A stretch of 64,000 nt of DNA from NCBI GenBank assembly GCA_947460245.1, contig CANHGL010000001.1:62001-126000 (forward strand). Reading direction: 5' to 3'. The stretch comes from Sphingobacteriales bacterium (GTDB taxonomy: Bacteria > Bacteroidota > Bacteroidia > Chitinophagales > JADIYW01). Position 1 is the stretch's first letter; each line of letters starts with the position of its first letter. Shown here in pieces: positions 19,309 through 28,251 of this stretch. The notes under the pieces are model-generated. The model did no database searches. It was not told the DNA's origin and worked only from the letters and a program-made list of their open reading frames with translations. The position numbers were made by a program, and so were the translations under genes.

Positions 19309-19316
19309 TACTTTTG
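19309..19316 (+). promoter_or_regulatory. -33/-7 promoter of rbfA
   Basis: TACTTTTG matches TAnnTTTG, with TTG at 19286-19288 exactly 20 bases upstream. The predicted start of transcription (about 19320) is within two bases of the ATG at 19322. It decides the rbfA start and implies a leaderless mRNA. Confidence 0.65.
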
Positions 19317-19321
19317 TTTTT

Positions 19322-19711
19322 ATGGAATCTATCAGACAAAGACAAGTAGCGAAGGTTATACAGATAACAATGAGTGAGATAATGCAGCAGGAACTTACTC
19401 ATCTCTTAGATGGAGCTATGGTTACCATTTCTGGCGTTCGAATTACTCCTGATTTGTTTACAGCAAGGATTTATGTAAGCATATACAACCATAAGCAGCC
19501 ACAAACCATTTTGGATACTTTGGATAAAAACAATAAATATATTAGGGGTTTATTGGGCAAGAAAATCCGAAACAAGGTTAGATCCATTCCCCAGCTAGAA
19601 TTCTTCAAAGACGACACCTTGCAGGATGTTCAAAATTTAGAACAAATCTTCAGTGAGATAAAGAAGAAGGATGCAGAAATCGAAAAGTTAAGAGATGCAG
19701 ACGAAAATTAA
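19322..19711 (+). CDS. rbfA: Ribosome-binding factor A
   Basis: RbfA binds the small subunit late in assembly and helps mature the 5' end of 16S rRNA. From ATG 19322 the product is 129 residues, the family's usual size, starting MESIRQRQVAKVIQITMSEI and containing the KH-like segment VTISGVRITPDLFTARIYVS. The frame is open for another 38 codons upstream, but that part lacks family similarity and lies upstream of the promoter box. It is followed after 33 bases by the permease gene. Confidence 0.92.
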   Translation: MESIRQRQVAKVIQITMSEIMQQELTHLLDGAMVTISGVRITPDLFTARIYVSIYNHKQPQTILDTLDKNNKYIRGLLGKKIRNKVRSIPQLEFFKDDTLQDVQNLEQIFSEIKKKDAEIEKLRDADEN

Positions 19712-19744
19712 TTAGGATTCTTCTTTTAAGCTATATCTATTTTT

Positions 19745-20983
19745 ATGAATCTCGAACTCAGTATAGCAAAGCGTTACCTGTTCAGTAAAAAATCTACTAA
19801 TGCTATCAATATTATATCATTGGTTAGTGGACTGGCTATGCTGTTCGGTACACTATCTTTAATTTTAATACTATCCGTATTTAATGGTTTAGAAGATCTT
19901 GTGAAATCATTATACACTGTCTTCTACCCTGATATTGCTATTACCGCAACAAAAGGAAAAACCATTGAAATTACAGACAAGCTGAAACAACAACTGAATA
20001 ACATTGACTACATTGACGCTTATAGTTTTAGTTTGGAAGAAAATGCCTTATTAGAATATGGCGACCGACAACATTTATCATTAGTAAGAGGCGTAGATGA
20101 ACAATATTTTAAGGTTGTACAACCTTTTGACACCTTCATGATTGAAGGCAAACGCATACTAAAGTCCGACAGTATCAATTATTGTATATTAGGAATCGGA
20201 GTAGCCCAAAAATTAGGACTCAACACCGAACAGGCGTTCCAACCACTAGCTATTTATATGCCAAACAAAGGCAGTGCTTCCTTTGCAAGCATGGAAAATG
20301 CATTCAGGAAGAGCTATATCAATACAGCAGGTGCATTTGCCGTATCAGATGAATTTGACTCCCGCTTTACCTTTGTTCCCTTAGATTTCTTTCAGCAGCT
20401 TACGGGCAATCCTCATCAATCAACCCAAATTTCCATCCGGCTAACGGACAATAACCAAAGCGATGCAGTTATTAATACGCTAAAAGAAAAACTAGGAAAT
20501 ACTTATACTATAAAAAGCAGATATCAGCAGAATGAAGTACTATACAAAATTCTCAAAAGCGAAAAATGGATTACCTTTTCCATCCTGGTACTGATTATGA
20601 TAATTGCCTCTTTCAATATTATAGGCGCATTATCTATGCTGGTATTGGAAAAGAAGAAAGATATCGCTACGCTTACCGCTTTGGGAATCAGAAAAAATAG
20701 CATAGTTCGTATTTTTGTACTCGAAGGCATATTAATGAGTATGGCAGGCGCCACAATAGGTATGGTATTGGGGTTGTTACTCTGCTACCTGCAACAAACT
20801 ATTGGACTCGTAGCTATGCCAGGGAGTTCTTTTCTTGTTAAATATTATCCCGTTAAAGTATCCCTCTTCGACATTGCAGCAGTAACATTTGTTGTTCTTC
20901 TGATTAGTGTACTGGCAGCTTACCTGCCTGCAAAGAAAGCAGCGAATGCAGTTGAAAAGGAGTACCTGGATTACCTTTCCTAA
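19745..20983 (+). CDS. LolC/FtsX-family ABC permease
   Basis: Inner-membrane permease of the lipoprotein-release (LolC/E) type, 412 residues. It begins with the family motif ELSIAKRYLFSKKSTNAINII, then a first helix (GLAMLFGTLSLILILSVFNGLEDLV), a periplasmic domain (about 50-265) and three C-terminal helices. No partner ATPase (LolD) lies nearby, so it must be encoded elsewhere. Release of lipoproteins from the inner membrane is the known role for close relatives; here it is inferred. Confidence 0.85.
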   Translation: MNLELSIAKRYLFSKKSTNAINIISLVSGLAMLFGTLSLILILSVFNGLEDLVKSLYTVFYPDIAITATKGKTIEITDKLKQQLNNIDYIDAYSFSLEENALLEYGDRQHLSLVRGVDEQYFKVVQPFDTFMIEGKRILKSDSINYCILGIGVAQKLGLNTEQAFQPLAIYMPNKGSASFASMENAFRKSYINTAGAFAVSDEFDSRFTFVPLDFFQQLTGNPHQSTQISIRLTDNNQSDAVINTLKEKLGNTYTIKSRYQQNEVLYKILKSEKWITFSILVLIMIIASFNIIGALSMLVLEKKKDIATLTALGIRKNSIVRIFVLEGILMSMAGATIGMVLGLLLCYLQQTIGLVAMPGSSFLVKYYPVKVSLFDIAAVTFVVLLISVLAAYLPAKKAANAVEKEYLDYLS

Positions 20984-21018
20984 ATATTGATTTCCTATCT
21001 TAGACAACAGATTTAGTT

Positions 21019-21564
21019 ATGAAAAAAATCCTTATCGTACTGCTCCACCTTTTCTGTATCCTATCTGCCCATGCAGCAGCAGATACTATGAAAACAAAAA
21101 TAGAACAAGCCATAAATACCAAAGGCTCCCTGATTAAGCAAGAGGTGTTCTCTTTAGAAAACATAGCCGCATTCAGACTGGACCCTATTAAGATTACCAA
21201 TCTTGAGCAATTCAGTATTACCTCGGGCTTAAAAGTAGTTTATAAGGCGCAGGTAGGTAAAGAGCTTAGAACACTCAATAATTATATTGACATAGAAGAG
21301 ATAGATGGCATCCTAACGACGCTGGATTACATGAAAACAATACTTAGAAGCAAGGTAACTCCGGGTAGCTATTCCGAAATTAAATATATCACCAAGTCCG
21401 GATTTGAACTACTTCTGTTCACCGTACTTAATGACAAGAATAAACTCGATTGGAATTTTTCTATACAGCCAAATATTGAAAAAGAAGGTGTTTTTTTAGA
21501 ATTGCAACAGGAAGATATAGCCCGGCTAAAGAAGCTATTTTTACAAGCTAAAGAGAAACTCTGA
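21019..21564 (+). CDS. Exported protein of unknown function
   Basis: A 181-residue protein with a clear signal peptide (KKILIVLLHLFCILSAHAAA) and no lipobox. The mature part is mixed alpha/beta with no motif I recognise. It contains several charged helices (QQEDIARLKKLFLQAKEKL at the end). It follows the LolC-like permease by 35 bases and precedes guaB, so it could be cotranscribed with the permease. Function unknown. Confidence 0.6.
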   Translation: MKKILIVLLHLFCILSAHAAADTMKTKIEQAINTKGSLIKQEVFSLENIAAFRLDPIKITNLEQFSITSGLKVVYKAQVGKELRTLNNYIDIEEIDGILTTLDYMKTILRSKVTPGSYSEIKYITKSGFELLLFTVLNDKNKLDWNFSIQPNIEKEGVFLELQQEDIARLKKLFLQAKEKL

Positions 21565-21662
21565 AGACAATAAACTAATTTAATGTACTCTAGCTTAGTT
21601 TAAAAAATCCTTAAAAAGTTATAAAAACTGCCTATTACAAGACTTTACTTAGTAGTTTTTTC

Positions 21663-21670
21663 TACTTTTA
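21663..21670 (+). promoter_or_regulatory. -7-like box of guaB
   Basis: TACTTTTA, one base from TAnnTTTG. The expected start of transcription is about 21674, which is the first base of the guaB ATG. No TTG at the usual distance was found. Confidence 0.4.
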
Positions 21671-21673
21671 CAC

Positions 21674-23161
21674 ATGGAAACAAACGCTCACTTTTCATCG
21701 CAACACAAATTTGCAGGAGAAGGACTGACATTCGATGATGTCCTATTACTTCCTGCTTATTCACAAATTCTTCCCCGCGAAACAGATATACAAACCAAAG
21801 TAACCAGGAATATCAGCATCCAGATTCCTATCCTATCTGCCGCAATGGATACCGTTACTGAGGCCAACTTGGCGATTGCATTGGCACGCGAAGGAGGAAT
21901 AGGCGTCTTGCATAAGAATATGTCGATTGACGCACAAGCACAAGAAGTAAGGAAAGTAAAGCGTTCGGAAAGTGGATTGATTACAGATCCCATCACATTA
22001 CGACCTGAAGCCAGAGTTGCAGAAGCATTTGCAATGATGTCGGAGAATAGAATAGGCGGAATACCTATTACCGACGCGAATGGTTTATTAGTTGGGATAT
22101 TAACAAATAGAGATCTGCGTTTCTGCAAGGATAAAAATATGTTGATTAAGGATCTGATGACCAAAGACAGACTCATCACAGCACCTGAAAAGACTACTCT
22201 AAAGCAAGCAGAAGACATTCTACATGAATTTAGAATTGAGAAACTGCCTGTCGTAGACAAGAATGGAAAACTAGTAGGATTAATTACATACAAAGACATC
22301 ACAAAGGTCAGAAACTTCCCATTATCTTCCAAGGATGATGGTGGTAGATTACGTGTAGCAGCAGCCATTGGGGTAACTAAAGATATGATGGAGCGAATGG
22401 AAGCATTGGTTGCAGTAGGTGTAGATTTTGTATGCATAGATACAGCTCACGGACATTCTCAGGGCGTATTGGATTCCATCAAACTTGTAAGAAGAGCATT
22501 TAGACATATTGATATTGTTGGTGGTAATGTTGCTACCGGTGCAGCAGCCAAGGCGCTCGCAGAAGCCGGCGTAGATGGGGTAAAAGTGGGTGTTGGACCC
22601 GGATCTATCTGTACAACACGAGTGGTTGCAGGCGTAGGTGTTCCTCAACTGAGTGCTATCTATGATGCTGCATTGGCATTAAAGCAAACAGGCATCCCAA
22701 TTATTGGAGATGGTGGGATAAGGTATACAGGAGATATGGTAAAAGCATTAGCTGCCGGAGCAAATACGATTATGGCAGGATCATTCTTTGCAGGAACAGA
22801 AGAAAGCCCTGGAAAGACCGTCATATTTGAAGGTCGTAAATTCAAAACCTATAGAGGCATGGGTAGCATGGAGGCTATGCAAGAAGGATCTAAGGATCGA
22901 TATTTCCAGGATGTTGAAGAAGATATCAAAAAATTAGTACCCGAAGGTATCGTTGGACGAGTACCCTATAAAGGAACTCTTAGTGAAGTCATCTATCAGT
23001 TTATTGGCGGACTCAGAGCAGGAATGGGATATTGTGGTGCGAAAGATATTTCAACACTTCAGGACAAAGCACAGTTTGTAAAAATAACTGCAGCAGGCGT
23101 AAAGGAGAGTCATCCGCATGATGTAACCATCACGAACGAAGCACCCAACTATAGTAGATAG
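21674..23161 (+). CDS. guaB: IMP dehydrogenase
   Basis: Catalyses the NAD-dependent oxidation of IMP to XMP, the committed step to guanine nucleotides. The 495-residue protein has the TIM-barrel catalytic domain interrupted by two CBS domains (about 105-215). The active-site loop GPGSICTTR contains the catalytic Cys313, and the flap segment includes [10 protein letters not shown]. Length is standard. It converges on the glycosyltransferase gene 21 bases away. Confidence 0.97.
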   Translation: METNAHFSSQHKFAGEGLTFDDVLLLPAYSQILPRETDIQTKVTRNISIQIPILSAAMDTVTEANLAIALAREGGIGVLHKNMSIDAQAQEVRKVKRSESGLITDPITLRPEARVAEAFAMMSENRIGGIPITDANGLLVGILTNRDLRFCKDKNMLIKDLMTKDRLITAPEKTTLKQAEDILHEFRIEKLPVVDKNGKLVGLITYKDITKVRNFPLSSKDDGGRLRVAAAIGVTKDMMERMEALVAVGVDFVCIDTAHGHSQGVLDSIKLVRRAFRHIDIVGGNVATGAAAKALAEAGVDGVKVGVGPGSICTTRVVAGVGVPQLSAIYDAALALKQTGIPIIGDGGIRYTGDMVKALAAGANTIMAGSFFAGTEESPGKTVIFEGRKFKTYRGMGSMEAMQEGSKDRYFQDVEEDIKKLVPEGIVGRVPYKGTLSEVIYQFIGGLRAGMGYCGAKDISTLQDKAQFVKITAAGVKESHPHDVTITNEAPNYSR

Positions 23162-23181
23162 AAAAAAGGCTCCCGCTGTTT

Positions 23182-25122
23182 TTAAAAGATATTCTTGTAG
23201 AGGATATTCAAATCTGTTACCGGACTGTATTCCTTTGCATACAATACATGGAGTTTATCTTTCATAGACCCTCCCTGAATTCTTCCTGAAACCATAAAAA
23301 CACATGGCTTTAGATCTGGTAGTTTTAATTGCTGTGCACTAACTACATCCGGATCATAACCAATCCAGGTCTTTTGATTAAATAAAACCGGAAAACAATT
23401 CGAAAAAAATAAAGCATTGCGTTTTATAAAGAAAACAAAAACTGGATATGTAATTATTCCTACCATCGCAATTAAGATATCCAGCAATCGTTTGATCCGC
23501 TTATACAACGGCTTATTTAAATTAAATCCTATATCAAAAGTATATAGGTCACCTGGCGCATCCTTAGAATTACTTCCTATAATGGCAACAGAATTTGCCG
23601 ATGCAATTTTATATTCAACACCGCTACCCATATTACTCATAGAGTCTATAATCGTCTGTGCACTAACTTCATCAGCACAAAAAATAAGTTCTTCTGCTTT
23701 AAACAATTGAACTATTTCTTCTAATTGAGGTGTTTGTCCGAGAAATTTATCTGTATTAATGTCATTGATATCATCACTTAAAAATCCTATATAATTTCTT
23801 TTCAGTCCTGTTAATTGAATAAAACTCCATACACTGTCCGCATTGCGCTTAGAGCCCACTATCATCATGTTTTTTACATCCGAAAAATAGGCACCTACAT
23901 TGCCACTCATCACCTTAAAAAAGAATCGGGATAAAAACAAAACGAAAAAATTCAATATAAAACCAAGCAAAATAATCCCCCTGGAGGTTCTCAGCGATAA
24001 AGGAAAAAAGGCATAAGCAAAAGAAATAATCAAGGTTCCAGAAACTAGTCCAACCAATAAGCGCTGCCATCTTGCATTCTTGTCATAGACTCCGCAAAGC
24101 CACATGGCGAAAAGCCAACTGCACACATAAATCGGGATATTGACATAAAAGAAAGTCTGCGGAATTTCTACACCCTCTTCAACTTTGACAACATTCTCCC
24201 ATAGATACTGCAAAAATAAAAGATTACCGACCATCATCAACCCATCAAATACAGAAGCTCCTACCTTGTCTAAAACACCTTGCAAGACAGCAACAAAAGC
24301 TCGTGCATAAATTGCCGCATTAAGGCTCGTCACCAATAACGTACCACGTGCACCGCTAACATGTTTTCGCGTGAAGATTAACATAGCATTATAGAACACC
24401 TTAACATAATTTAGACTTCCCTTTTTGGTGCTTTCACCTTTGAAGTGAATAATCGAAGTATCTGCAAAGTAATAGTTTTTATACCCTGCCTGTTTAATCC
24501 TGTAAGACATGTCGATATCCTCTCCGTACATAAAATACTCTTCATCCAATAGTCCTATCTTATCAAGAACTACCTTTCTCAGCAACATAAATGCCCCTGA
24601 AAGCACATCTACCTCATGATTCCTATTTTTATCCAAATAGGTAAGATGGTATTGTCCAAACGTTTTAGAAAACGGAAATAACTTAGCAAGCCCTATCATC
24701 TTAGAAAATGCAGCAAGTGGGGATGGAAAACCTCGTTTTGATTCTGGGAGGAAATTTCCTGCTCCGTCATACATTTTTACCCCCAGAGCGCCTGTGTCAT
24801 AATGCTGATCCATAAAGTCGACACATTTCATTAGCGTATCTTCACGAATAACTGTATCCGGATTCAACAACAGAATGTACTCTCCTGTTGAACATCTTAT
24901 AGCCTGATTATTGGCCTTAGAGAATCCTACATTCTCCTTATTAAGAATAACCTTAACCTCAGGAAACTTATGCGCCACCATCTCCATAGAATCATCTGAA
25001 GAGTTATTATCTACAACAAAAACTTCATATGCAAAATCTGCCCTTGACCTGTACACTGCATGCAGTGTCTGCTCCAGGAAGTAGCGCACATTATAATTAA
25101 CTATGATAATCGATAATTTGAT
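23182..25122 (-). CDS. GT2 glycosyltransferase fused to a degenerate sugar-phosphate transferase
   Basis: About 646 residues. The N-terminal GT2 domain shows the first strand LSIIIVNYNV, VDNNSSDD, LNPDT and the ED motif YGEDIDMSYRI. It is followed by several membrane helices (about residues 320-400), a Rossmann-like domain (MMIVGSKRNADSVW and on) and a C-terminal part like phosphoglycosyl transferases (RIKRLLDILIAMVG, QKTWIGY, DLNILYKNIF). The catalytic Asp-Glu motif region of those enzymes is missing. Only a GTG at 25089 is a usual start, but it would remove the first GT2 strand; homology reaches ATC at 25122-25120, where ATG is expected. Likely role: surface polysaccharide synthesis at the inner membrane. 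Confidence 0.75.
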   Translation of the reverse strand: MKLSIIIVNYNVRYFLEQTLHAVYRSRADFAYEVFVVDNNSSDDSMEMVAHKFPEVKVILNKENVGFSKANNQAIRCSTGEYILLLNPDTVIREDTLMKCVDFMDQHYDTGALGVKMYDGAGNFLPESKRGFPSPLAAFSKMIGLAKLFPFSKTFGQYHLTYLDKNRNHEVDVLSGAFMLLRKVVLDKIGLLDEEYFMYGEDIDMSYRIKQAGYKNYYFADTSIIHFKGESTKKGSLNYVKVFYNAMLIFTRKHVSGARGTLLVTSLNAAIYARAFVAVLQGVLDKVGASVFDGLMMVGNLLFLQYLWENVVKVEEGVEIPQTFFYVNIPIYVCSWLFAMWLCGVYDKNARWQRLLVGLVSGTLIISFAYAFFPLSLRTSRGIILLGFILNFFVLFLSRFFFKVMSGNVGAYFSDVKNMMIVGSKRNADSVWSFIQLTGLKRNYIGFLSDDINDINTDKFLGQTPQLEEIVQLFKAEELIFCADEVSAQTIIDSMSNMGSGVEYKIASANSVAIIGSNSKDAPGDLYTFDIGFNLNKPLYKRIKRLLDILIAMVGIITYPVFVFFIKRNALFFSNCFPVLFNQKTWIGYDPDVVSAQQLKLPDLKPCVFMVSGRIQGGSMKDKLHVLYAKEYSPVTDLNILYKNIF

Positions 25123-25152
25123 ATTCTGATTTTTTGTGGTAAAACAGTATGT

Positions 25153-25776
25153 CTAACTCTTGTTATTCAGGTAGCTCTCATAAGGCAGTCGGGCTTGTAT
25201 TGACCTTGCCAAGGTAATCTCATCTACATATTCTAACTCTCCACCAAAAGCAATTCCTCGTGCGATAGAAGTGATTTTTAAATCGTGCTTGGACAATAAT
25301 TTAGACAAATAAAAAATAGTAGTGTCCCCATCAATAGTAGGATTCAGGGCCATAATAATCTCCTTCACCGTACCAAGTTCTATCCTTTCTACTAAGCTCT
25401 TTACGTTAAGTTGCTCTGGCCCTACCCCATCCATCGGAGAGATTAGTCCTTCCAAGACATGGTATAACCCATTGTAATGGCGCGTATTCTCAATAGCGAT
25501 AATATCTCTGAAGTTCTCCACTACACAAACCACAGTTTTATCTTTATAAGGACTACTACAGATACCACAAATATCTTCATCAGAAACATTATGACAATGC
25601 TTGCAGAATTTTATTTCGCTTCGCATCCTGATGATAGCCTCTGAAATCTTCCTAGACTCCTCTTTATCACGCTGAAGAAGATGCATTACCAATCTCAATG
25701 CAGTCTTCTTTCCTATACCCGGCAAGGTAGCAAAAGCATTAACGGCATCTTCAATTAGCTTAGATGGAAATATCAT
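25153..25776 (-). CDS. recR: Recombination protein RecR
   Basis: RecR forms a ring clamp with RecO in gap repair. From ATG 25776 the product has 207 residues: the helix-hairpin-helix LPGIGKKTALRLVMHLL, a four-cysteine zinc finger (CKHCHNVSDEDICGIC) and a Toprim domain (VVCVVENFRDIIAIE). An upstream in-frame ATG would add a 22-residue hydrophobic stretch foreign to the family, so I reject it. A -7-like box at 25781-25788 lies just before the ATG. Its TAG stop is in the same frame as the downstream glycosyltransferase. Confidence 0.93.
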   Translation of the reverse strand: MIFPSKLIEDAVNAFATLPGIGKKTALRLVMHLLQRDKEESRKISEAIIRMRSEIKFCKHCHNVSDEDICGICSSPYKDKTVVCVVENFRDIIAIENTRHYNGLYHVLEGLISPMDGVGPEQLNVKSLVERIELGTVKEIIMALNPTIDGDTTIFYLSKLLSKHDLKITSIARGIAFGGELEYVDEITLARSIQARLPYESYLNNKS

Positions 25777-25780
25777 TTGG

Positions 25781-25788
25781 TAAAAATA
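25781..25788 (-). promoter_or_regulatory. -7-like box of recR
   Basis: The minus strand reads TATTTTTA, one base from TAnnTTTG. It ends four bases before ATG 25776, predicting a leaderless message and supporting this start over the upstream one. Confidence 0.4.
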
Positions 25789-25875
25789 GGCATTCAGAAT
25801 AAGTAGTAAAGCATAAGTTGAAATTATTTTACTTAACTTCATTTAAAATTATCGTTCCACTTACACCTGTAATAT

Positions 25876-27360
25876 ATGTCTTCTACTTGGATCGCCATTA
25901 GTATCTTTGCCTACTTTATTTTCCTATTTATAATCGCTTGGGCAACTTCCAGAAATGCCACCAACGATGCTTTCTTTAGAGGCAGCAAAGCATCTCCATG
26001 GTATATCGTTGCCTATGGAATGATTGGCACTTCACTATCCGGCATCACTTTTATATCTGTTCCTGGAAAAGTAGGCACTGCACATTTCGCCTATTTTCAG
26101 GTTGTAATCGGATACTTGATTGGCTATTTCATCATTGCATTTGTCTTATTGCCAGTTTACTATAAGCTTAATCTGACATCTATATATACCTATCTTCAGA
26201 AGAGATTCGGAAACTCCACCTATAAAACTGGTGCCAGCTTCTTTATCTTATCCAGAACGTTGGGTGCTACCCTCCGACTCTATCTGGTAATTAATATTCT
26301 ACAATACTTTCTGCTGCCACAAGGCATGAGCTATTACATATTAGCCTCATTTATCATACTCGTGATGATTTTATTATACACCTTCAAGGGTGGAGTTAAA
26401 TCTATTGTATGGACAGACATGCTGCAGACTACCTTTATGCTGATTGCTTTAATCACTTGTGTATGGTTTATAAAAAATGAACTCCAACTCTCTTTTGGAG
26501 GTCTTTTAGGCTCGCTTAAGGATAAAGGGTACACAGAAATCTTTATGACCGACTGGCTCAAAGGAAATTACTTTTTAAAACAGATATTAGGGGGGATGTT
26601 TATTACTATCTCGATGACGGGATTAGACCAAGAGATGATGCAAAAAAATATTAGTTGCAAGAATCTCGGAGAAGCACAGAAGAATATGATCACTTTTAGC
26701 TTTATTCTAATGCTCGTAAACCTCCTCTTTCTTGTATTGGGCGGAGTTTTATATCTGTATTGTCAGGCAAAAGGTATTAGTACACCTGAAATGACCGACA
26801 ATCTATTCCCAACTATCGCCATACAATATCTTCCCGGATTCATTACCATTATCTTTGTAATTGGTCTTATTTCGGCACTCTTTCCAAGTGCTGATGGCGC
26901 ACTAACTGCACTAACTTCCTCTATTTGCATAGATATTCTTGGAATCCACGACAATAAAAAAATTGATGAGGGACAACGCACCAGAATAAGACTTACGGTG
27001 CACTTTATGATGGCATTCGTATTCTTATTATTTGTTATTGGCTTTAAAATTCTCAATAAACAAGCCATTATAGACCTCTTGCTTAAAATTACCGGATATA
27101 CCTATGGACCACTACTAGGGTTATTCATGTTCGGTATCCTCACCAAGCGCAGCCTTACCGATAAGTTAGCCCCGTTGGTATGTGTATCTGTTCCGGCAAT
27201 CATCTACGTTCTAGATATAAATGCAAACCGGTTCATTCCCGGATTCAACTTTGGACCGGAGCTCATTCTTTGGAATGGCCTATTAACATTTATAGGACTT
27301 TTTATTATCAGTTCACCAACACCCAAGTTATCAACAGCTGACAGTGAGGTCTTTAAGTAA
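25876..27360 (+). CDS. Sodium:solute symporter
   Basis: Inner-membrane secondary transporter of the SSS family, 494 residues with about 13 hydrophobic segments. Family features include RGSKASPWYIVAYGMIGTSLSGITFIS in the first helices, a GG-containing segment TFKGGVKSIVWTDMLQ near residue 170 and GLISALFPSADGALTALTSS near residue 330. The solute is not readable from sequence (sugars, amino acids, vitamins and sialic acid are all known for the family). The gene diverges from recR. Confidence 0.85.
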   Translation: MSSTWIAISIFAYFIFLFIIAWATSRNATNDAFFRGSKASPWYIVAYGMIGTSLSGITFISVPGKVGTAHFAYFQVVIGYLIGYFIIAFVLLPVYYKLNLTSIYTYLQKRFGNSTYKTGASFFILSRTLGATLRLYLVINILQYFLLPQGMSYYILASFIILVMILLYTFKGGVKSIVWTDMLQTTFMLIALITCVWFIKNELQLSFGGLLGSLKDKGYTEIFMTDWLKGNYFLKQILGGMFITISMTGLDQEMMQKNISCKNLGEAQKNMITFSFILMLVNLLFLVLGGVLYLYCQAKGISTPEMTDNLFPTIAIQYLPGFITIIFVIGLISALFPSADGALTALTSSICIDILGIHDNKKIDEGQRTRIRLTVHFMMAFVFLLFVIGFKILNKQAIIDLLLKITGYTYGPLLGLFMFGILTKRSLTDKLAPLVCVSVPAIIYVLDINANRFIPGFNFGPELILWNGLLTFIGLFIISSPTPKLSTADSEVFK

Positions 27361-27376
27361 ATAGGCAATTTATTAT

Positions 27377-27384
27377 TACCTTTG
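27377..27384 (+). promoter_or_regulatory. -7 promoter box of the LOG gene
   Basis: TACCTTTG, a perfect match to TAnnTTTG. It lies 74 bases before the ATG, so unlike many genes here this one has a real 5' leader, about 70 nt long. Confidence 0.55.
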
Positions 27385-27402
27385 TTAGTCGGGTCAAAAA
27401 AA

Positions 27403-27426
27403 TCCGGCTGTTATCCGGACGATAAC
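27403..27426 (+). promoter_or_regulatory. Two mutually exclusive hairpins in the LOG leader
   Basis: TCCGG (27403-27407) pairs with CCGGA (27415-27419), and GTTATC (27410-27415) pairs with GATAAC (27421-27426). The two stems share bases, so only one can form at a time. Such an arrangement may be a switch, but the stems are short (5 and 6 bp) and chance is possible. Confidence 0.3.
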
Positions 27427-27458
27427 CTGAAAAAATATTACTCATTAAATGAAAGCAG

Positions 27459-28172
27459 ATGTCATTAGAAGACTTTAAAAAAAAGAGACCTTTTAAACAA
27501 AAAAATTGGACACAGGTCAATGCCTCCAATAGCTGGAGTATGTTTCGTATCATGAGCGAATTTGTAGATGCTTACGATAAGATGGATAAGATTGGACCTT
27601 GTATATCTATTTTTGGTTCTGCCAGGACGAAACCTGATAGCCCATACTACCAAATGGCGGTAAAAGTTGCCGAGCGATTAGCTGAAGAAGGATATGGCGT
27701 AATCACTGGAGGTGGCCCCGGAATTATGGAAGCAGGAAACCTTGGTGCACAAAATAAAGATGGCAAATCTGTCGGACTAAACATTGAACTTCCATTTGAG
27801 CAAGGACACAATCCACATATTGACAATGATAAACTCATCTCACATCATTACTTTTTCGTACGTAAAGTTGTTTTCGTAAAATACGCTCAGGGGTTTGTAT
27901 ATCTTCCAGGAGGGTTTGGGACTTTTGACGAGTTATTTGAGGTGATGACATTGGTTCAGACAAAAAAGATTGATCGCGTTCCGATTGTATTGATGGGTAA
28001 AGCATTCTGGGCCGGTATGATAGACTGGATAAAAACAGAGGTACTTCAAAACCAACGGAATATTAACGAAGCAGACATGGATCTTTTTCTGATTACCGAT
28101 GATACCGAAGAAGCCATAAAGCATATCAATTCGTTTTACGAAGAGCATGACCTGGCACCCAACTTCTCTTAA
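27459..28172 (+). CDS. LOG-family nucleotide hydrolase
   Basis: A 237-residue protein of the lysine-decarboxylase-like (LOG, TIGR00730) family. Family motifs are visible: ISIFGSARTKPDSPYY, GGGPGIMEAGNLGAQ and PGGFGTFDELFEVMT. Well-studied members hydrolyse nucleoside 5'-monophosphates at the N-glycosidic bond, releasing free base and ribose 5-phosphate. The substrate here is unknown. The N-terminal 50 residues (KKKRPFKQKNWTQVN) are a basic extension common in bacterial members. It is preceded by a leader with overlapping hairpins. Confidence 0.88.
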   Translation: MSLEDFKKKRPFKQKNWTQVNASNSWSMFRIMSEFVDAYDKMDKIGPCISIFGSARTKPDSPYYQMAVKVAERLAEEGYGVITGGGPGIMEAGNLGAQNKDGKSVGLNIELPFEQGHNPHIDNDKLISHHYFFVRKVVFVKYAQGFVYLPGGFGTFDELFEVMTLVQTKKIDRVPIVLMGKAFWAGMIDWIKTEVLQNQRNINEADMDLFLITDDTEEAIKHINSFYEEHDLAPNFS

Positions 28173-28236
28173 TTAGTTACGGCCATAGACTGAACGCAAT
28201 ATCCTATTCATTTCAGCAGGATTGTTACAAAGTTTA

Positions 28237-28244
28237 TACCTTTG
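28237..28244 (+). promoter_or_regulatory. -7 promoter box of the M23 peptidase gene
   Basis: TACCTTTG, a perfect match to TAnnTTTG. Predicted transcription start is about 28248, four bases from the ATG at 28252. Confidence 0.55.
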
Positions 28245-28251
28245 GTAGAAT

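Noticed and set aside
19208-19321. Upstream extension of rbfA
   Set aside because: Lies upstream of the promoter box at 19309, and the family begins at MESIRQRQ.
25777-25842. Upstream 22-residue extension of recR
   Set aside because: Hydrophobic stretch foreign to RecR. The -7-like box and family length support ATG 25776.
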